Below are positions 49,538-58,693 of a stretch of DNA of 64,000 nt, piece after piece. The number at the start of each line of letters is the position of its first letter. Position 1 is the first letter of the stretch. Origin of the DNA: Myxococcus landrumus (GTDB lineage: Bacteria; Myxococcota; Myxococcia; Myxococcales; Myxococcaceae). The notes below the pieces were generated by a model. That model had not been told where the DNA came from and did no database searches. It saw only the letters and a list, made by a program, of their open reading frames with translations. A program made the translations under genes and the position numbers. The stretch lies in the NCBI RefSeq assembly GCF_017301635.1, contig NZ_CP071091.1, positions 10,222,501 to 10,286,500 of the forward strand, given 5' to 3'.

Positions 49538-49930
49538 TCAGGGGAGCAGGCCCGGGATGCTCCCTCCGGGCCTTGGCGCGATGTGGAAGCGGACGGCTCC
49601 CGGCGAGAGGACACAGGCGGGCGGCGCGGGCGAAAACCAGGCAGCGCCTCGGGTCGCGCTCGTGCAAAGGCCCAGCAGCGGGGCGTTCGAGTACGGCACC
49701 CACGGCAATCCGGTGCCCGCTTCCACCGAGGGATGGGGCTCGGGCGATTGATTCAAGGCCAGCGTGCGGATGGGCGGAGCCGCGGTGTCTGGAGTGAAGG
49801 CGAGGCCCTCGGGGATGGGCTCCTCGCTCTCAGCTCGGCCGATGATGGCCTCGATGCGCTGGCTGCCTTCATCACGGGTCTCGACGTGTCCCAGGGTGCA
49901 TGCGGCCAGCAGTGACGCGGCGAGCGTCAT
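49538..49930 (-). CDS. Small lipoprotein, unknown
   Basis: 130 residues. Short lipoprotein signal MTLAASLLAAC, then an acidic and Pro-rich sequence (IIGRAESEEPIPEGLAFTPD). AAGGA lies 5 bases before ATG 49930. No family recognised. The C-terminal half (from about residue 65) has an irregular composition, so the true end or reading frame could differ. Divergent from the Clp-type gene; 266 bases of gene-free DNA follow it before the beta-helix gene start. Confidence 0.5.
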   Translation of the reverse strand: MTLAASLLAACTLGHVETRDEGSQRIEAIIGRAESEEPIPEGLAFTPDTAAPPIRTLALNQSPEPHPSVEAGTGLPWVPYSNAPLLGLCTSATRGAAWFSPAPPACVLSPGAVRFHIAPRPGGSIPGLLP

Positions 49931-50154
49931 CCATTCCTTTTGATGTTGGCGAGAGCCAGGGAGTGGGCGCATGGGCAGGCAGCCATGTTCCCTCAGGGGC
50001 GTGTAGGGAGAGAAGGGCCTGGCCGGCGGGTGTCACCCCGGGGCGAGACGTGGGGGCCTCGGTGGCGTGCTCGCCGGGGGGCGGGCGACCTGCCGTGCTC
50101 CGTCCTCCGTGGCGTTCCTAGCTTGCCCGAAGTGGTGCGCGGAGGTCGTCGACC

Positions 50155-52827
50155 ATGCTGTGTCAGAACTGCCGGACTCGCCCAGCCGCGGTCATGCTCA
50201 AGAAGGTGATGAATGGGCAGGAGACCGCCCTCAACCTCTGCAACCACTGCGCGAGCGCGATGGGCGTGGGCCTGTCCAACACCAATGGGTTCGGCAGTCT
50301 GGAGAGCCTCGTCGAACAGATGATGGGGCCGCGTCCTCGAGGCCGGGAGAACCTGCTGGCGCAGCTCTCGGAGATGGCGCAACAGGTGCTCGAGCGCGCG
50401 GCGCGGATGACGCTGGACTCAGGCTACGAGCGGATGCGCATCGAGCATCTGCTGTTGTCGCTGGTGCACTCCGTCCCGGAGCTGCGCGAGGCGCTCAAGC
50501 AGGCGGGGGCGCCCGTGGACGCGTTCGAGGCGAGGCTGGATGCGGTGATGCCGCGTCGCGAGCCGCGCAAGGCGCAGGGTGTGGCGCTGTCCTCGGGCGT
50601 CAAGCGGGTGCTCCAGATTGCTCGGCTCCAAGCGCTCCAGATGGGACACAGCTTCATCGGGCCCGAGCACCTGTTGCTGGGCATCCTCATGGAAGGGGAG
50701 AGCTTCGCCGCGCAATTCCTCTCGGGCGTCGACGTCAACGAGCTGCGCAAGCGGCTGGCCGCGTCCGTGGGTGGGGCCAATGTTCCCTCGGCGGGAGGAG
50801 GGGGACGACAGGGGAGTGGGGGACTTCCTCCGAACCTCACGCGCTTCACGCGCGACTTGTCCGTGCTCGCGCGCGCGGGAGAGCTGGACCCGGTCATCGG
50901 ACGCGAGAAGGAAATCACCCGGGTCATTCGCATCCTGAGCCGCAAGACGAAGAACAACCCGGTGCTGATTGGCGAGCCGGGGGTGGGCAAGACGGCCATC
51001 GCGGAGGGGCTCGCGCAGCGGATTGTCACGGGCGATGTCCCCGAGGTGCTCAAGGGCAAGCGCGTCCTCTCCCTGGACATCGGGAGTGTGCTGGGCGGCA
51101 CGAAGTTCCGAGGCGAGTTCGAGGAGCGCTTCAAGGGCTTGATGGATGAGATTCGCGCCCTCAAGGGGCAGATCATCCTCTTCATCGACGAGGTCCACAC
51201 GGTGGTGGGCGCGGGCGGCGCCGAGGGCGCGGTGGATGCGTCCAACCTGCTCAAGCCCGCGCTCGCGCGAGGCGAGCTCCAGTGCCTGGGGGCCACGACG
51301 CTGGATGAGTACCGGAAGAACATCGAGAAGGACGCCGCGCTGGAGCGGCGCTTCCAGCCCGTCATGGTGGCCGAGCCCACGCCGGAGCAGGCCATCGAAA
51401 TCCTGCGTGGGCTGAGGGATGCGTACGAAGCGCACCATCGCGTGAAGATTCTCGATGCGTCGCTCACGGCGTCCGTCGAGCTGTCGGACAAGTACGTCAA
51501 TGACCGCTTCCTGCCGGACAAGGCCATCGACCTGCTCGATGAGGCCTCGGCGATGGTGAGGCTGGGGGCTCGCACCGCGCCGGACCGGTTGGGCGAAGTC
51601 GAGGCGATGCTGGCCCAGAAGGAGAAGGACAAGGGCGCGGCGGTGGCGGGGGAGCGCTACGACGAGGCGAGCCGGCTCAAGGCGGACATCGACACGCTGC
51701 GCACGGAGCTGGAAGGGCTGCGTACGCAGTGGCAGTTGAAGCGCGGGGTGACAGAGCCCGCCGTGACACCGGAGGACATCGCCACGGTGGTGAGCGAGTG
51801 GACGGGGATTCCCGCGCGCAAGCTGCGGCAGGAAGAGGGGCAGCGCCTGCTGGAGATGGAGGACGCGCTGAAGCAGCGGGTGGTGGGGCAGGAGGACGCG
51901 CTCCGAGCCATCTCGGAAGCCGTGCGTCGCGCCCGCGCGGGGCTGAAGGACCCCAATCGTCCCATCGGCTCGTTCCTGTTCCTGGGGCCCACGGGCGTGG
52001 GGAAGACGGAGACGGCGCGAGCGCTCGCTGACTACTTGTTCAACGACGAGGCGGCGATGATTCGCCTGGACATGTCCGAGTTCCAGGAGCGTCACACGGT
52101 GAGCCGGCTCATCGGCGCGCCACCGGGCTATGTGGGCTACGAGGAAGCAGGCCGGCTCACGGAGGCGGTGCGCCGCAGGCCGTACTCGGTGCTGCTCTTC
52201 GACGAGGTGGAGAAGGCCCACCCGGATGTCTTCAACCTGCTGTTGCAGATTCTCGACGATGGGCGGCTGACGGACTCACGGGGCCGCACGGTGGACTTCA
52301 AGAACGCGGTCATCATCATGACGTCGAACCTGGGCTCGGAGGCCATGGGCGCCGCGCGGGCGGCGATGGGCTTCCAGCGCTCGGCGGATGAGGAGCGCAC
52401 GGGGCGGGAGCGCGCTCGCGACGCGGTGATGAACGCGCTGCGCGGCCACTTCCGGCCCGAGTTCATCAACCGCATCGACGACATCATCGTGTTCCATCCG
52501 CTCAACGCGGAGCAGCTCCGGCGCATCGTGGACTCGCTGCTGGACGCCACGCGCCGCAAGCTGCATGGGCAGAACCTGAGCCTGGAGCTGACGGATGCGG
52601 CGCGCGACTCGTTGGCGGAGCGCGGCTTCGAGCCTCGCTATGGTGCGCGCCCCCTGCGGCGCGTCATCCAGCGCGAAGTGGAGACGGAGATCAGCCGGAT
52701 GCTGCTGCGCGGCGAGGTGAGCGAGGGCCAGCGCATCCTCATCGACTTCCAGGACGGGCACTTCGTCTTCAAGGCCGAGCCTGGGACTCGCGAGGAGGCC
52801 GTGTCCACCCCGGTGCCGCCCGTGTGA
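50155..52827 (+). CDS. ClpC-like AAA+ unfoldase with N-terminal McsA-type zinc finger
   Basis: 890 residues. Residues 1-33 ([13 protein letters not shown] and NLCNHCA) carry two CxxC pairs in the CxxCxxRPA...NG...LCxxCA pattern of McsA. Then a Clp_N repeat pair ([29 protein letters not shown]), AAA+ domain 1 (Walker [14 protein letters not shown] near 274, [16 protein letters not shown]), a middle segment with a UVR-like coil ([16 protein letters not shown]), AAA+ domain 2 ([16 protein letters not shown] near 611, [13 protein letters not shown]) and a ClpB D2-small domain. MGF in [19 protein letters not shown] is placed like the ClpP-docking IGF/VGF loop of ClpC. Probable protein unfoldase for ClpP. 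Confidence 0.85.
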   Translation: MLCQNCRTRPAAVMLKKVMNGQETALNLCNHCASAMGVGLSNTNGFGSLESLVEQMMGPRPRGRENLLAQLSEMAQQVLERAARMTLDSGYERMRIEHLLLSLVHSVPELREALKQAGAPVDAFEARLDAVMPRREPRKAQGVALSSGVKRVLQIARLQALQMGHSFIGPEHLLLGILMEGESFAAQFLSGVDVNELRKRLAASVGGANVPSAGGGGRQGSGGLPPNLTRFTRDLSVLARAGELDPVIGREKEITRVIRILSRKTKNNPVLIGEPGVGKTAIAEGLAQRIVTGDVPEVLKGKRVLSLDIGSVLGGTKFRGEFEERFKGLMDEIRALKGQIILFIDEVHTVVGAGGAEGAVDASNLLKPALARGELQCLGATTLDEYRKNIEKDAALERRFQPVMVAEPTPEQAIEILRGLRDAYEAHHRVKILDASLTASVELSDKYVNDRFLPDKAIDLLDEASAMVRLGARTAPDRLGEVEAMLAQKEKDKGAAVAGERYDEASRLKADIDTLRTELEGLRTQWQLKRGVTEPAVTPEDIATVVSEWTGIPARKLRQEEGQRLLEMEDALKQRVVGQEDALRAISEAVRRARAGLKDPNRPIGSFLFLGPTGVGKTETARALADYLFNDEAAMIRLDMSEFQERHTVSRLIGAPPGYVGYEEAGRLTEAVRRRPYSVLLFDEVEKAHPDVFNLLLQILDDGRLTDSRGRTVDFKNAVIIMTSNLGSEAMGAARAAMGFQRSADEERTGRERARDAVMNALRGHFRPEFINRIDDIIVFHPLNAEQLRRIVDSLLDATRRKLHGQNLSLELTDAARDSLAERGFEPRYGARPLRRVIQREVETEISRMLLRGEVSEGQRILIDFQDGHFVFKAEPGTREEAVSTPVPPV

Positions 52828-52832
52828 CGGCG

Positions 52833-53159
52833 CTACGGTGAAGGACGCGTGCTCTCGAGAATCCACGCGAGGTAGGGCGCGTGGCCGTCGGCGACATCGA
52901 CGCGGAGCACCTCGGGGACCTGGTACGGGTGCAGCGCGACGATGCGCGAGCGCAGGGCGTCGAAGAGGGATGCGCGCGTCTTGAAGAGGATGAGCGCTTC
53001 CACGTCGTCCTGCACCTTGCCTTCCCATCGGTAGATGGAGCGCAGCCCTGGGAGGATGTTCCCGCAGGCCGCGAGCTGCTCCTCCACCACGGTGCGAGCC
53101 AGCTCAGCGGCCTTGTCGGCGGACGGCGCGGTGACGAGGACGAGGATGGCGTCGGACAT
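52833..53159 (-). CDS. cutA: CutA-like divalent-cation tolerance protein
   Basis: 108 residues, normal CutA length. VLVTAPSADKAAELARTVVE, LAACGNILPGLRSIYRWEGK, ILFKTRASLFDAL and HPYQVPEVLRVDVADG are the conserved strands and loops of the trimeric CutA fold. Role in copper tolerance in E. coli is indirect. It begins 4 bases after the DnaC-like gene stop, so it belongs to that operon. Confidence 0.92.
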   Translation of the reverse strand: MSDAILVLVTAPSADKAAELARTVVEEQLAACGNILPGLRSIYRWEGKVQDDVEALILFKTRASLFDALRSRIVALHPYQVPEVLRVDVADGHAPYLAWILESTRPSP

Positions 53160-53163
53160 CGCC

Positions 53164-54126
53164 TCAGCGCCCCATGCTGCGCATGCCCGTGGGCGGCGGG
53201 TGCAGCGAGTCCATCTCCTGTCGCGTGCGCCGGCGGTCCGGCGTGTCCTTCGGCAGCTCGACGAAGGTGCACATCTCGCAGAGCCGGCTGTAGATGCGCT
53301 CACCCACGCGCTCGCGGAGGAGCTCGGTGTCCTTCACCACGGCCTTGGCGTCCTCCGTCGTCCGGTATCCCGAGGGGCCGCCGGGCCGTGCCTTCCGCTC
53401 GGGCTCCAGCGAGTAGTTCGTCGCGAACAGCGTGGTGCGCCCCGCGTTGTAGCGGCGGGCGATGAGCTCATCGAGCGTCTCCATCTCGAACGGGCTGCCG
53501 CGTCCCTTGCCCAGCTCGTCGATGGCCAGCACTTCCACTTCCGACAGCGGTCCGATGATTTCGCCGCCGCTCTTGCCCTCCTGGAAGCCGCGCCGGATGG
53601 TGGCGTAGAGCAGCGAAATCTCCACGTAGCGCGCACGAACGCCCATCTCGATGACGAGGTGGCCCAGCGTGGCCGCGAGCAGGTGCGTCTTCCCCGTGCC
53701 CACCGGGCCGCTCAGGATGAAGCCCTTGGACGTGGCGCCCTTCACGAACTGGTGGCCGAAGTGCATCGCCACGCCGCGGCCCCGGTCCTGTGCTTCGTTG
53801 AAGGCCCGGTAGTTGTCGAACGACGCATGCGCCACCACGCCGGGCAGCCGCACCTCGTTGTAGAGCGCCACCCGACGGCGCCGCAGCGTGCACCCACACG
53901 GCTCCATCACTTCGTAGCGCCGGGGCCCCACCTTCTGGCTGAACGTGCCCTCGCGCTCCACCAGCACGTGACCGCGTCCACCGCAGATGGAGCAGTTCTC
54001 CGAGCAACCGCACACGCGCGCCAGGGCCTGATCTCCCTGCCGTTCGATGACATACGTCCGGCCGGCACAGACACGGCAGACGTCGCCGCTCGCCTTTGTT
54101 CCCACACCCATCTCGCGCATCGCCAT
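53164..54126 (-). CDS. Zinc-finger DnaC/IstB-like AAA+ ATPase
   Basis: 320 residues. The N-terminus has eight cysteines in CxxC, CxC, CxxC and CxC pairs (Cys17/20, 39/41, 45/48, 77/79), including a DnaJ-type CSICGGRGH, so it should bind two zincs. The AAA+ core has Walker A SGPVGTGKTHLLAA at 139-152, Walker B EVLAIDELGKGR and sensor 1 TTLFATNYSLEPE, matching DnaC/DnaI helicase loaders and IstB. No transposase is nearby, so a helicase-loader-like role is more likely than a transposition helper. It is 57 bases downstream of the 218-residue gene. Confidence 0.8.
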   Translation of the reverse strand: MAMREMGVGTKASGDVCRVCAGRTYVIERQGDQALARVCGCSENCSICGGRGHVLVEREGTFSQKVGPRRYEVMEPCGCTLRRRRVALYNEVRLPGVVAHASFDNYRAFNEAQDRGRGVAMHFGHQFVKGATSKGFILSGPVGTGKTHLLAATLGHLVIEMGVRARYVEISLLYATIRRGFQEGKSGGEIIGPLSEVEVLAIDELGKGRGSPFEMETLDELIARRYNAGRTTLFATNYSLEPERKARPGGPSGYRTTEDAKAVVKDTELLRERVGERIYSRLCEMCTFVELPKDTPDRRRTRQEMDSLHPPPTGMRSMGR

Positions 54127-54183
54127 AGCAGAGCCCTTCGCCGCCTCATCGCAAACTGAACGCGTGAGCAGTCCTCGCCCTCG

Positions 54184-54840
54184 TCAGACTTCCTTCACGC
54201 CCAGTCGCCGCCGCACCGCCGCCACCAGTCGGAATCTCCGGGATACCTTTCGTGCACGCACCGACATCACCTGCTGTTCAGTACCCACCGAAAGTGCGCC
54301 GCGCCACACCTCGCGTCGCTGCGGGAAGGGCAGGGCGCGCAGCAGCGCCAGGAAACTCAAGGCTTCCTGCGCATCCATCACCGCGGGCTCTTGTGGGATA
54401 CGCGCCAACACCGTGCTTCGCAGCCACGTCACCCGAGCCACGAGGGTGGGCTCACGCCCCGCCAGGTCCTCCAGCGCGTCGATGAGCCGGGCGTGCCGCG
54501 TCTCCTCCCACGACAGCGCCTTGCGACGCTTCGAGGAGGGTTCGGGCGGGGCGCTCGCACCCGCCGCCAGCGAGCGGTACTTCTTGATCTCCGCGTCCAC
54601 CTGCCTGCGGCACGCGCGAAGATTGCGCAGCACGGGCTCACCGGGGCGCGCATCCCACAGCGCCTTCTCCGCGGAGCGGGAGATGCCCCGAGCGACCACC
54701 TCGAAGGGAACGCCCTCTCGCGCCCACGCCGTCAACAGCTCCGAGTCGAGCGCCGACAGCATCAACCCCGCGCCGCGCACCGCGAGGAAGTAGTCCTGCA
54801 CCAGCTCTTCGAAACTGGCGCTCTCCGGCAACAGACTCAT
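54184..54840 (-). CDS. Hypothetical protein paired with the DnaC-like ATPase
   Basis: 218 residues, no signal peptide. The N-terminus reads SFEELVQDYFLAVRGAGLMLSAL, then DSELLTAWAREGVPFEVVARGI, a pattern I associate with a conserved deltaproteobacterial protein that accompanies helicase-loader-like genes. A charged linker (SSKRRKALSWEE) follows, and the C-terminus is basic (RARKVSRRFRLVAAVRRR). Could be a DnaD/primosome-like partner of the ATPase; that is an inference from gene order. Divergent from gltD across 286 bases. Confidence 0.6.
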   Translation of the reverse strand: MSLLPESASFEELVQDYFLAVRGAGLMLSALDSELLTAWAREGVPFEVVARGISRSAEKALWDARPGEPVLRNLRACRRQVDAEIKKYRSLAAGASAPPEPSSKRRKALSWEETRHARLIDALEDLAGREPTLVARVTWLRSTVLARIPQEPAVMDAQEALSFLALLRALPFPQRREVWRGALSVGTEQQVMSVRARKVSRRFRLVAAVRRRLGVKEV

Positions 54841-55002
54841 GATCCGACAACGCTCCGGGCTTGGTGGGCGACCGGACAGCCGGCCGACCGTCCCCCCATA
54901 CCCGGTGGGTCCGACAAGGCAACCCTCTTGACACTATTTTCACAGCATCTCTGAAAGTTTTTCGGCCTGCTTTCCACTTCCGGAGCAGCCAGCCAGTCAG
55001 GG

Positions 55003-55032
55003 TTGACCCGTCCCGAGGAAACCGCGCATAGT
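55003..55032 (+). promoter_or_regulatory. Candidate promoter of the glt operon
   Basis: TTGACC (55003-55008), 18-base spacer, CATAGT (55027-55032), about 95 bases upstream of gltD. A second TTGACA at 54928-54933 has no good -10 box. Confidence 0.4.
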
Positions 55033-55126
55033 GGTTCTCCCCGAATGGAAATTCCCGAAGATTCCCGGCCACTTGCCACTGTGAATGGCAACCGGGGACG
55101 CCGGTCCCCCTCGCTTTAGGAAGACC

Positions 55127-58100
55127 ATGCGCCGTTCGCTCCTCGTCTGCCTCGTGCTCCTGGCCTCGGCATCCGCCGCGCAGGAGAAGAAAACGCCGCG
55201 TGACGCTGACCTCGGCCGGAAGTCCGCCACACTGGTGGACAAGTCCCTGGCTGGCGACATCACCCGCGAGAAGAAGAAGGAAGAGGTTGCCCCCACGCTC
55301 CAATACGACCAGTTCCGGCTGGGCGTGGAGCTGCAGGTGGCCTCCAAGCGACGCGAGCAGATCGCCTCGCTCAAGAAGATCATCTCCCTCTCGCCCGACC
55401 CGAGAGAGGTCCCCAGCCTCCTGTTCCGGCTGGGTGAGTTCTATTGGGAGGAGTCGAAGTTCTACTTCTTCGAAGCGAACCGCCGGGATGACGACCTCAT
55501 CAAGGCGATGAACGCCAACGACACCGCGGGCCAGCAGCGCGCCAAGGCGGAGAAGGCGGAGCTCATCGGCAAGCAGAAGGAGTACGGCAAGCTCGCCGTC
55601 GAGCAGTACACCAAGATCGTCCAGGAGCACCCCAAGTTCGAGCGCACGGACGAGGTGCTCTTCTTCCTCGGTCAGTACCTGATGGAAGAGGGACAGGAGC
55701 GCAAGGCGCTGGTCGCCTTCAAGCGCCTGGTGGAGAAGCATCCACAGTCCAAGTTCATCCCGGACGCGTACCTGGCCTTCGGCGAGTACTACTTCAACAA
55801 CTCGAAGGGAAAGCGCCCGGAGCTGGAGAAGGCGCTCGTCGCCTACAAGAAGGCGGCGGAGTTCCCCGAGAGCCAGGTGTACGCCTTCGCGCTCTACAAG
55901 CAGGGTTGGTGTCACTTCAACCTGGGCGACTACGAGGCGGCGAAGGACCGCTTCAAGACGGTGGTGCTCTACGGCGAGCTGGCCGGCGCCAACGCGGTGG
56001 AGAAGGACGGCGGCAAGAGCGGCCGTGGCTCGCTGGTCCGTGAGGCGCGCACCGATTACGTGCGTGCGTACTCGCACCAGGGCGACGTGGCCCAGGCCCG
56101 CGCCGACTTCGGCAAGGTGGCCTCCAACCCGGACGACCGCTTCACGATGATGAAGCAGTTGGCCAACCTCTACTACGGCGACGGCAAGGACCGCGAAGCG
56201 GCCATCACCTTCAACTCCCTCATCAAGGAGAAGCCGCTGTCGCCCGAGGCGCCGGGCTTTCAGGGGAAGATCGTCGACTGCATCCTTCGCATGGGCAACA
56301 AGGAGCGCACCGTGGCCCAGGTGCGCCGGCTCGTGAAGATCATGAAGGAGGTCGAGAGCTCCGGCGTCATCAAGGACGACAAGGACAAGAAGCTGCTCGC
56401 GGAGGCGAAGGAGCTGTCCGAGCGCACCCTGTCGAACCTGGCCGTCACCTGGCACAACGAGGGCAAGAAGACGCGCAACGAGGAGACGTTCCGCTACGCG
56501 GACGCGGTGTACAGCGACTACCTCACGCTGTTCCCGGAGAACCCCAAGGCGTACGACCTGCGCTTCTTCTGGGCGGAGCTCCTCAACGACAACCTGCAGA
56601 ACTTCGAGAAGGCCGCCGCCAACTACACGCTCGTGGTGCTCCAGGACGCGAAGGTGCTGGAGGCCAAGGACGACAAGGGCAAGGCGAAGCCGGGCAAGCC
56701 GGGCAAGTGGCTGCCGAACGCCTCGTACAACGCCGTGCTGGCCTACGACGAAGTGGTGAAGGCCGCCGAGTCGCGGGGCGAGGCGAAGACCGAGGCGGTG
56801 AGCTCCGACATCACCAAGAAGGCCACCATCCCCACGCTGAAGAAGGCGCTGCTCGACGCGTGTGAGCGCTACCTCAAGTACGTGCCCAAGGGGGAGAAGC
56901 GGGTGGAGATCGCCTTCAAGGCGGCCAACATCTACTACCGCCACAACCACTTCGACGAGGCGGTGCTGCGCTTCAGCGAAATCGCGCTGGGCTACCCCGA
57001 GTACAAGTTCGAGGACGGCTCGCGCGCGGCGGAGATCAGCGCCAACCTCATCCTGGACTCGTACAACCTGCTGCAGGACTTCGCGAAGGTGAACGAGTGG
57101 GCGCGGCGCTTCTACTCCAACGACAAGCTGGCGACGGGCAAGTTCCGCGACGACCTGGCCAAGCTCATCGAGCAGTCGTCCTTCAAGCTGGTCAGCCAGT
57201 TGGAGGAGAAGAAGGAGTTCGCCAAGGCCGCCGAGGCGTACCTCAACTTCGTGCACGACTTCCCGCAGACGGAGATCGCCGACCTGGCGCTCTACAACGC
57301 GTCCGTCGACTACTACAAAGCGAAGATGCTGGATAAGACCATCGAGGTGCGTGCGCGCCTCTTTGCCCAGTATCCGCGCTCCAAATACGTGCCGGACTCC
57401 ATCTACGCCAACGCGGAAGCGCTGGAGGCCATCGGCGACTTCGAGCAGGCCGCGGGGACCTACGAGCTGTACGTCCGCGGCTACGAGCGCAGCGTGACGG
57501 AGAAGGGCGGCGGCAAGGCGAAGGGCAAGAAGAAGGACGCCGGTGACGACAAGCCCGCGGTGCCGCAGAAGTGGGACGAGTCCAAGGCGCAGGTGGCGCT
57601 GTTCAACGCCTCCACCTACCGCGAGGGTCTGGGCCAGACGAAGGCCGCGCTGAAGAACCGCGAGCGCTACCTGGAGCTGTGGCCGCGCGCGAAGGACGCG
57701 GACGACATCCGCCTGTCCATCATCGACCTGACCGGCAAGAGCGGCGCGGCGATGAAGGCCATCAAGATGCTGGAAGAGTACGAGCGCGACAACATGCGCT
57801 CGGCCAGCAAGTTCCTCGCGGCGGAGGGACGGATCATCGACCTCTACAAGAAGATGAACAAGACGCGCGACGTGACGCGCATGTACAAGCGCGTCGGCGA
57901 GCACTTCGACCAGCTGCCCCGCCGCGTGCAGACGACGCTGGAGAAGAACGCGCTGGCCACCGCCGCGCAGGCGCAGTTCCTGGGCGTGGACCTGGACTGG
58001 GCGGAGTACCGCCGCCTGAAGCTGTACTGGGGCGCGCCGCCGTCGCCGGACCGCTTCCGCGCCAGCATCCAGGACAAGAGCAAGGCGCTGCAGGTGGTGG

Positions 58101-58693
58101 AGAAGAAGTACGTGCAGACGGTGGCGCTGGGCGCTCCGGAGCCGTCGCTGTGCGCGCTCAACCGCATCGGCCTGGCGTATGACCACTTCGCCGACCGCGT
58201 CACCAACGCGCCCATGCCGCGAGGTCTGGACGAGGAGTCCCAGCAGGCGCTGCGCGACGAGTTCGCCAACCAGGCCCAGCCGCTCAAGGACAAGGCCACG
58301 GAGGCGTTCGCCGCCACGGTCGCCAAGAGCCGCGAGCTGGACGTGTTCAACGACTGCGCCGCGGAGAGCTTGAAGATGCTGCGCACCACCTACCAGCCGG
58401 AGCGCTACCCGCTCATGCCGGAGGAGAAGGTCGCGCTGAAGAGCCGCGAGCACATCATCGGTGGCGACGTGCTGGCCGCCATCCAGGACGTGCCGCCTCC
58501 CGCGCCCAAGGCCGTGGCCGAGGCGCAGAAGAACCAGAAGGCGACGCTGCAGGAGGACCTCACGGACCTCACCGCGCAGCTGCGCTCGCAGACAGAGACC
58601 CAGGTGGACACGAAGTCCACTTCCTCCACCTCGGATGGCACCAAGCCCGCGAAGACGGCGGGCGCGGATGAGGAGCCGGAGGACTTCCTCTAA
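55127..58693 (+). CDS. gltD: Gliding motility TPR protein GltD (AgmU-like)
   Basis: 1188 residues. Signal peptide (LLVCLVLLASASAAQ), so periplasmic or envelope. TPR-like helical hairpins throughout (for example LLFRLGEFYWEESKFYFFEA, VLFFLGQYLMEEGQERKA, VYAFALYKQGWCHFNLG, AVLRFSEIALGYPEYKF). Size, repeat content and the order that follows (lipoprotein TPR, small periplasmic protein, FHA-TonB protein, barrel) match the M. xanthus A-motility gene gltD/agmU, which belongs to the envelope-spanning focal-adhesion complex. ATG 55127 follows AGGA by 5 bases. Last codon overlaps the gltE start (TAATG). Confidence 0.85.
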   Translation: MRRSLLVCLVLLASASAAQEKKTPRDADLGRKSATLVDKSLAGDITREKKKEEVAPTLQYDQFRLGVELQVASKRREQIASLKKIISLSPDPREVPSLLFRLGEFYWEESKFYFFEANRRDDDLIKAMNANDTAGQQRAKAEKAELIGKQKEYGKLAVEQYTKIVQEHPKFERTDEVLFFLGQYLMEEGQERKALVAFKRLVEKHPQSKFIPDAYLAFGEYYFNNSKGKRPELEKALVAYKKAAEFPESQVYAFALYKQGWCHFNLGDYEAAKDRFKTVVLYGELAGANAVEKDGGKSGRGSLVREARTDYVRAYSHQGDVAQARADFGKVASNPDDRFTMMKQLANLYYGDGKDREAAITFNSLIKEKPLSPEAPGFQGKIVDCILRMGNKERTVAQVRRLVKIMKEVESSGVIKDDKDKKLLAEAKELSERTLSNLAVTWHNEGKKTRNEETFRYADAVYSDYLTLFPENPKAYDLRFFWAELLNDNLQNFEKAAANYTLVVLQDAKVLEAKDDKGKAKPGKPGKWLPNASYNAVLAYDEVVKAAESRGEAKTEAVSSDITKKATIPTLKKALLDACERYLKYVPKGEKRVEIAFKAANIYYRHNHFDEAVLRFSEIALGYPEYKFEDGSRAAEISANLILDSYNLLQDFAKVNEWARRFYSNDKLATGKFRDDLAKLIEQSSFKLVSQLEEKKEFAKAAEAYLNFVHDFPQTEIADLALYNASVDYYKAKMLDKTIEVRARLFAQYPRSKYVPDSIYANAEALEAIGDFEQAAGTYELYVRGYERSVTEKGGGKAKGKKKDAGDDKPAVPQKWDESKAQVALFNASTYREGLGQTKAALKNRERYLELWPRAKDADDIRLSIIDLTGKSGAAMKAIKMLEEYERDNMRSASKFLAAEGRIIDLYKKMNKTRDVTRMYKRVGEHFDQLPRRVQTTLEKNALATAAQAQFLGVDLDWAEYRRLKLYWGAPPSPDRFRASIQDKSKALQVVEKKYVQTVALGAPEPSLCALNRIGLAYDHFADRVTNAPMPRGLDEESQQALRDEFANQAQPLKDKATEAFAATVAKSRELDVFNDCAAESLKMLRTTYQPERYPLMPEEKVALKSREHIIGGDVLAAIQDVPPPAPKAVAEAQKNQKATLQEDLTDLTAQLRSQTETQVDTKSTSSTSDGTKPAKTAGADEEPEDFL

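Noticed and set aside
53164-54126. Reading the IstB-like ATPase as part of an insertion sequence (IS21).
   Set aside because: There is no IstA transposase and no terminal repeats nearby, and the eight-cysteine N-terminus is not found in IstB.
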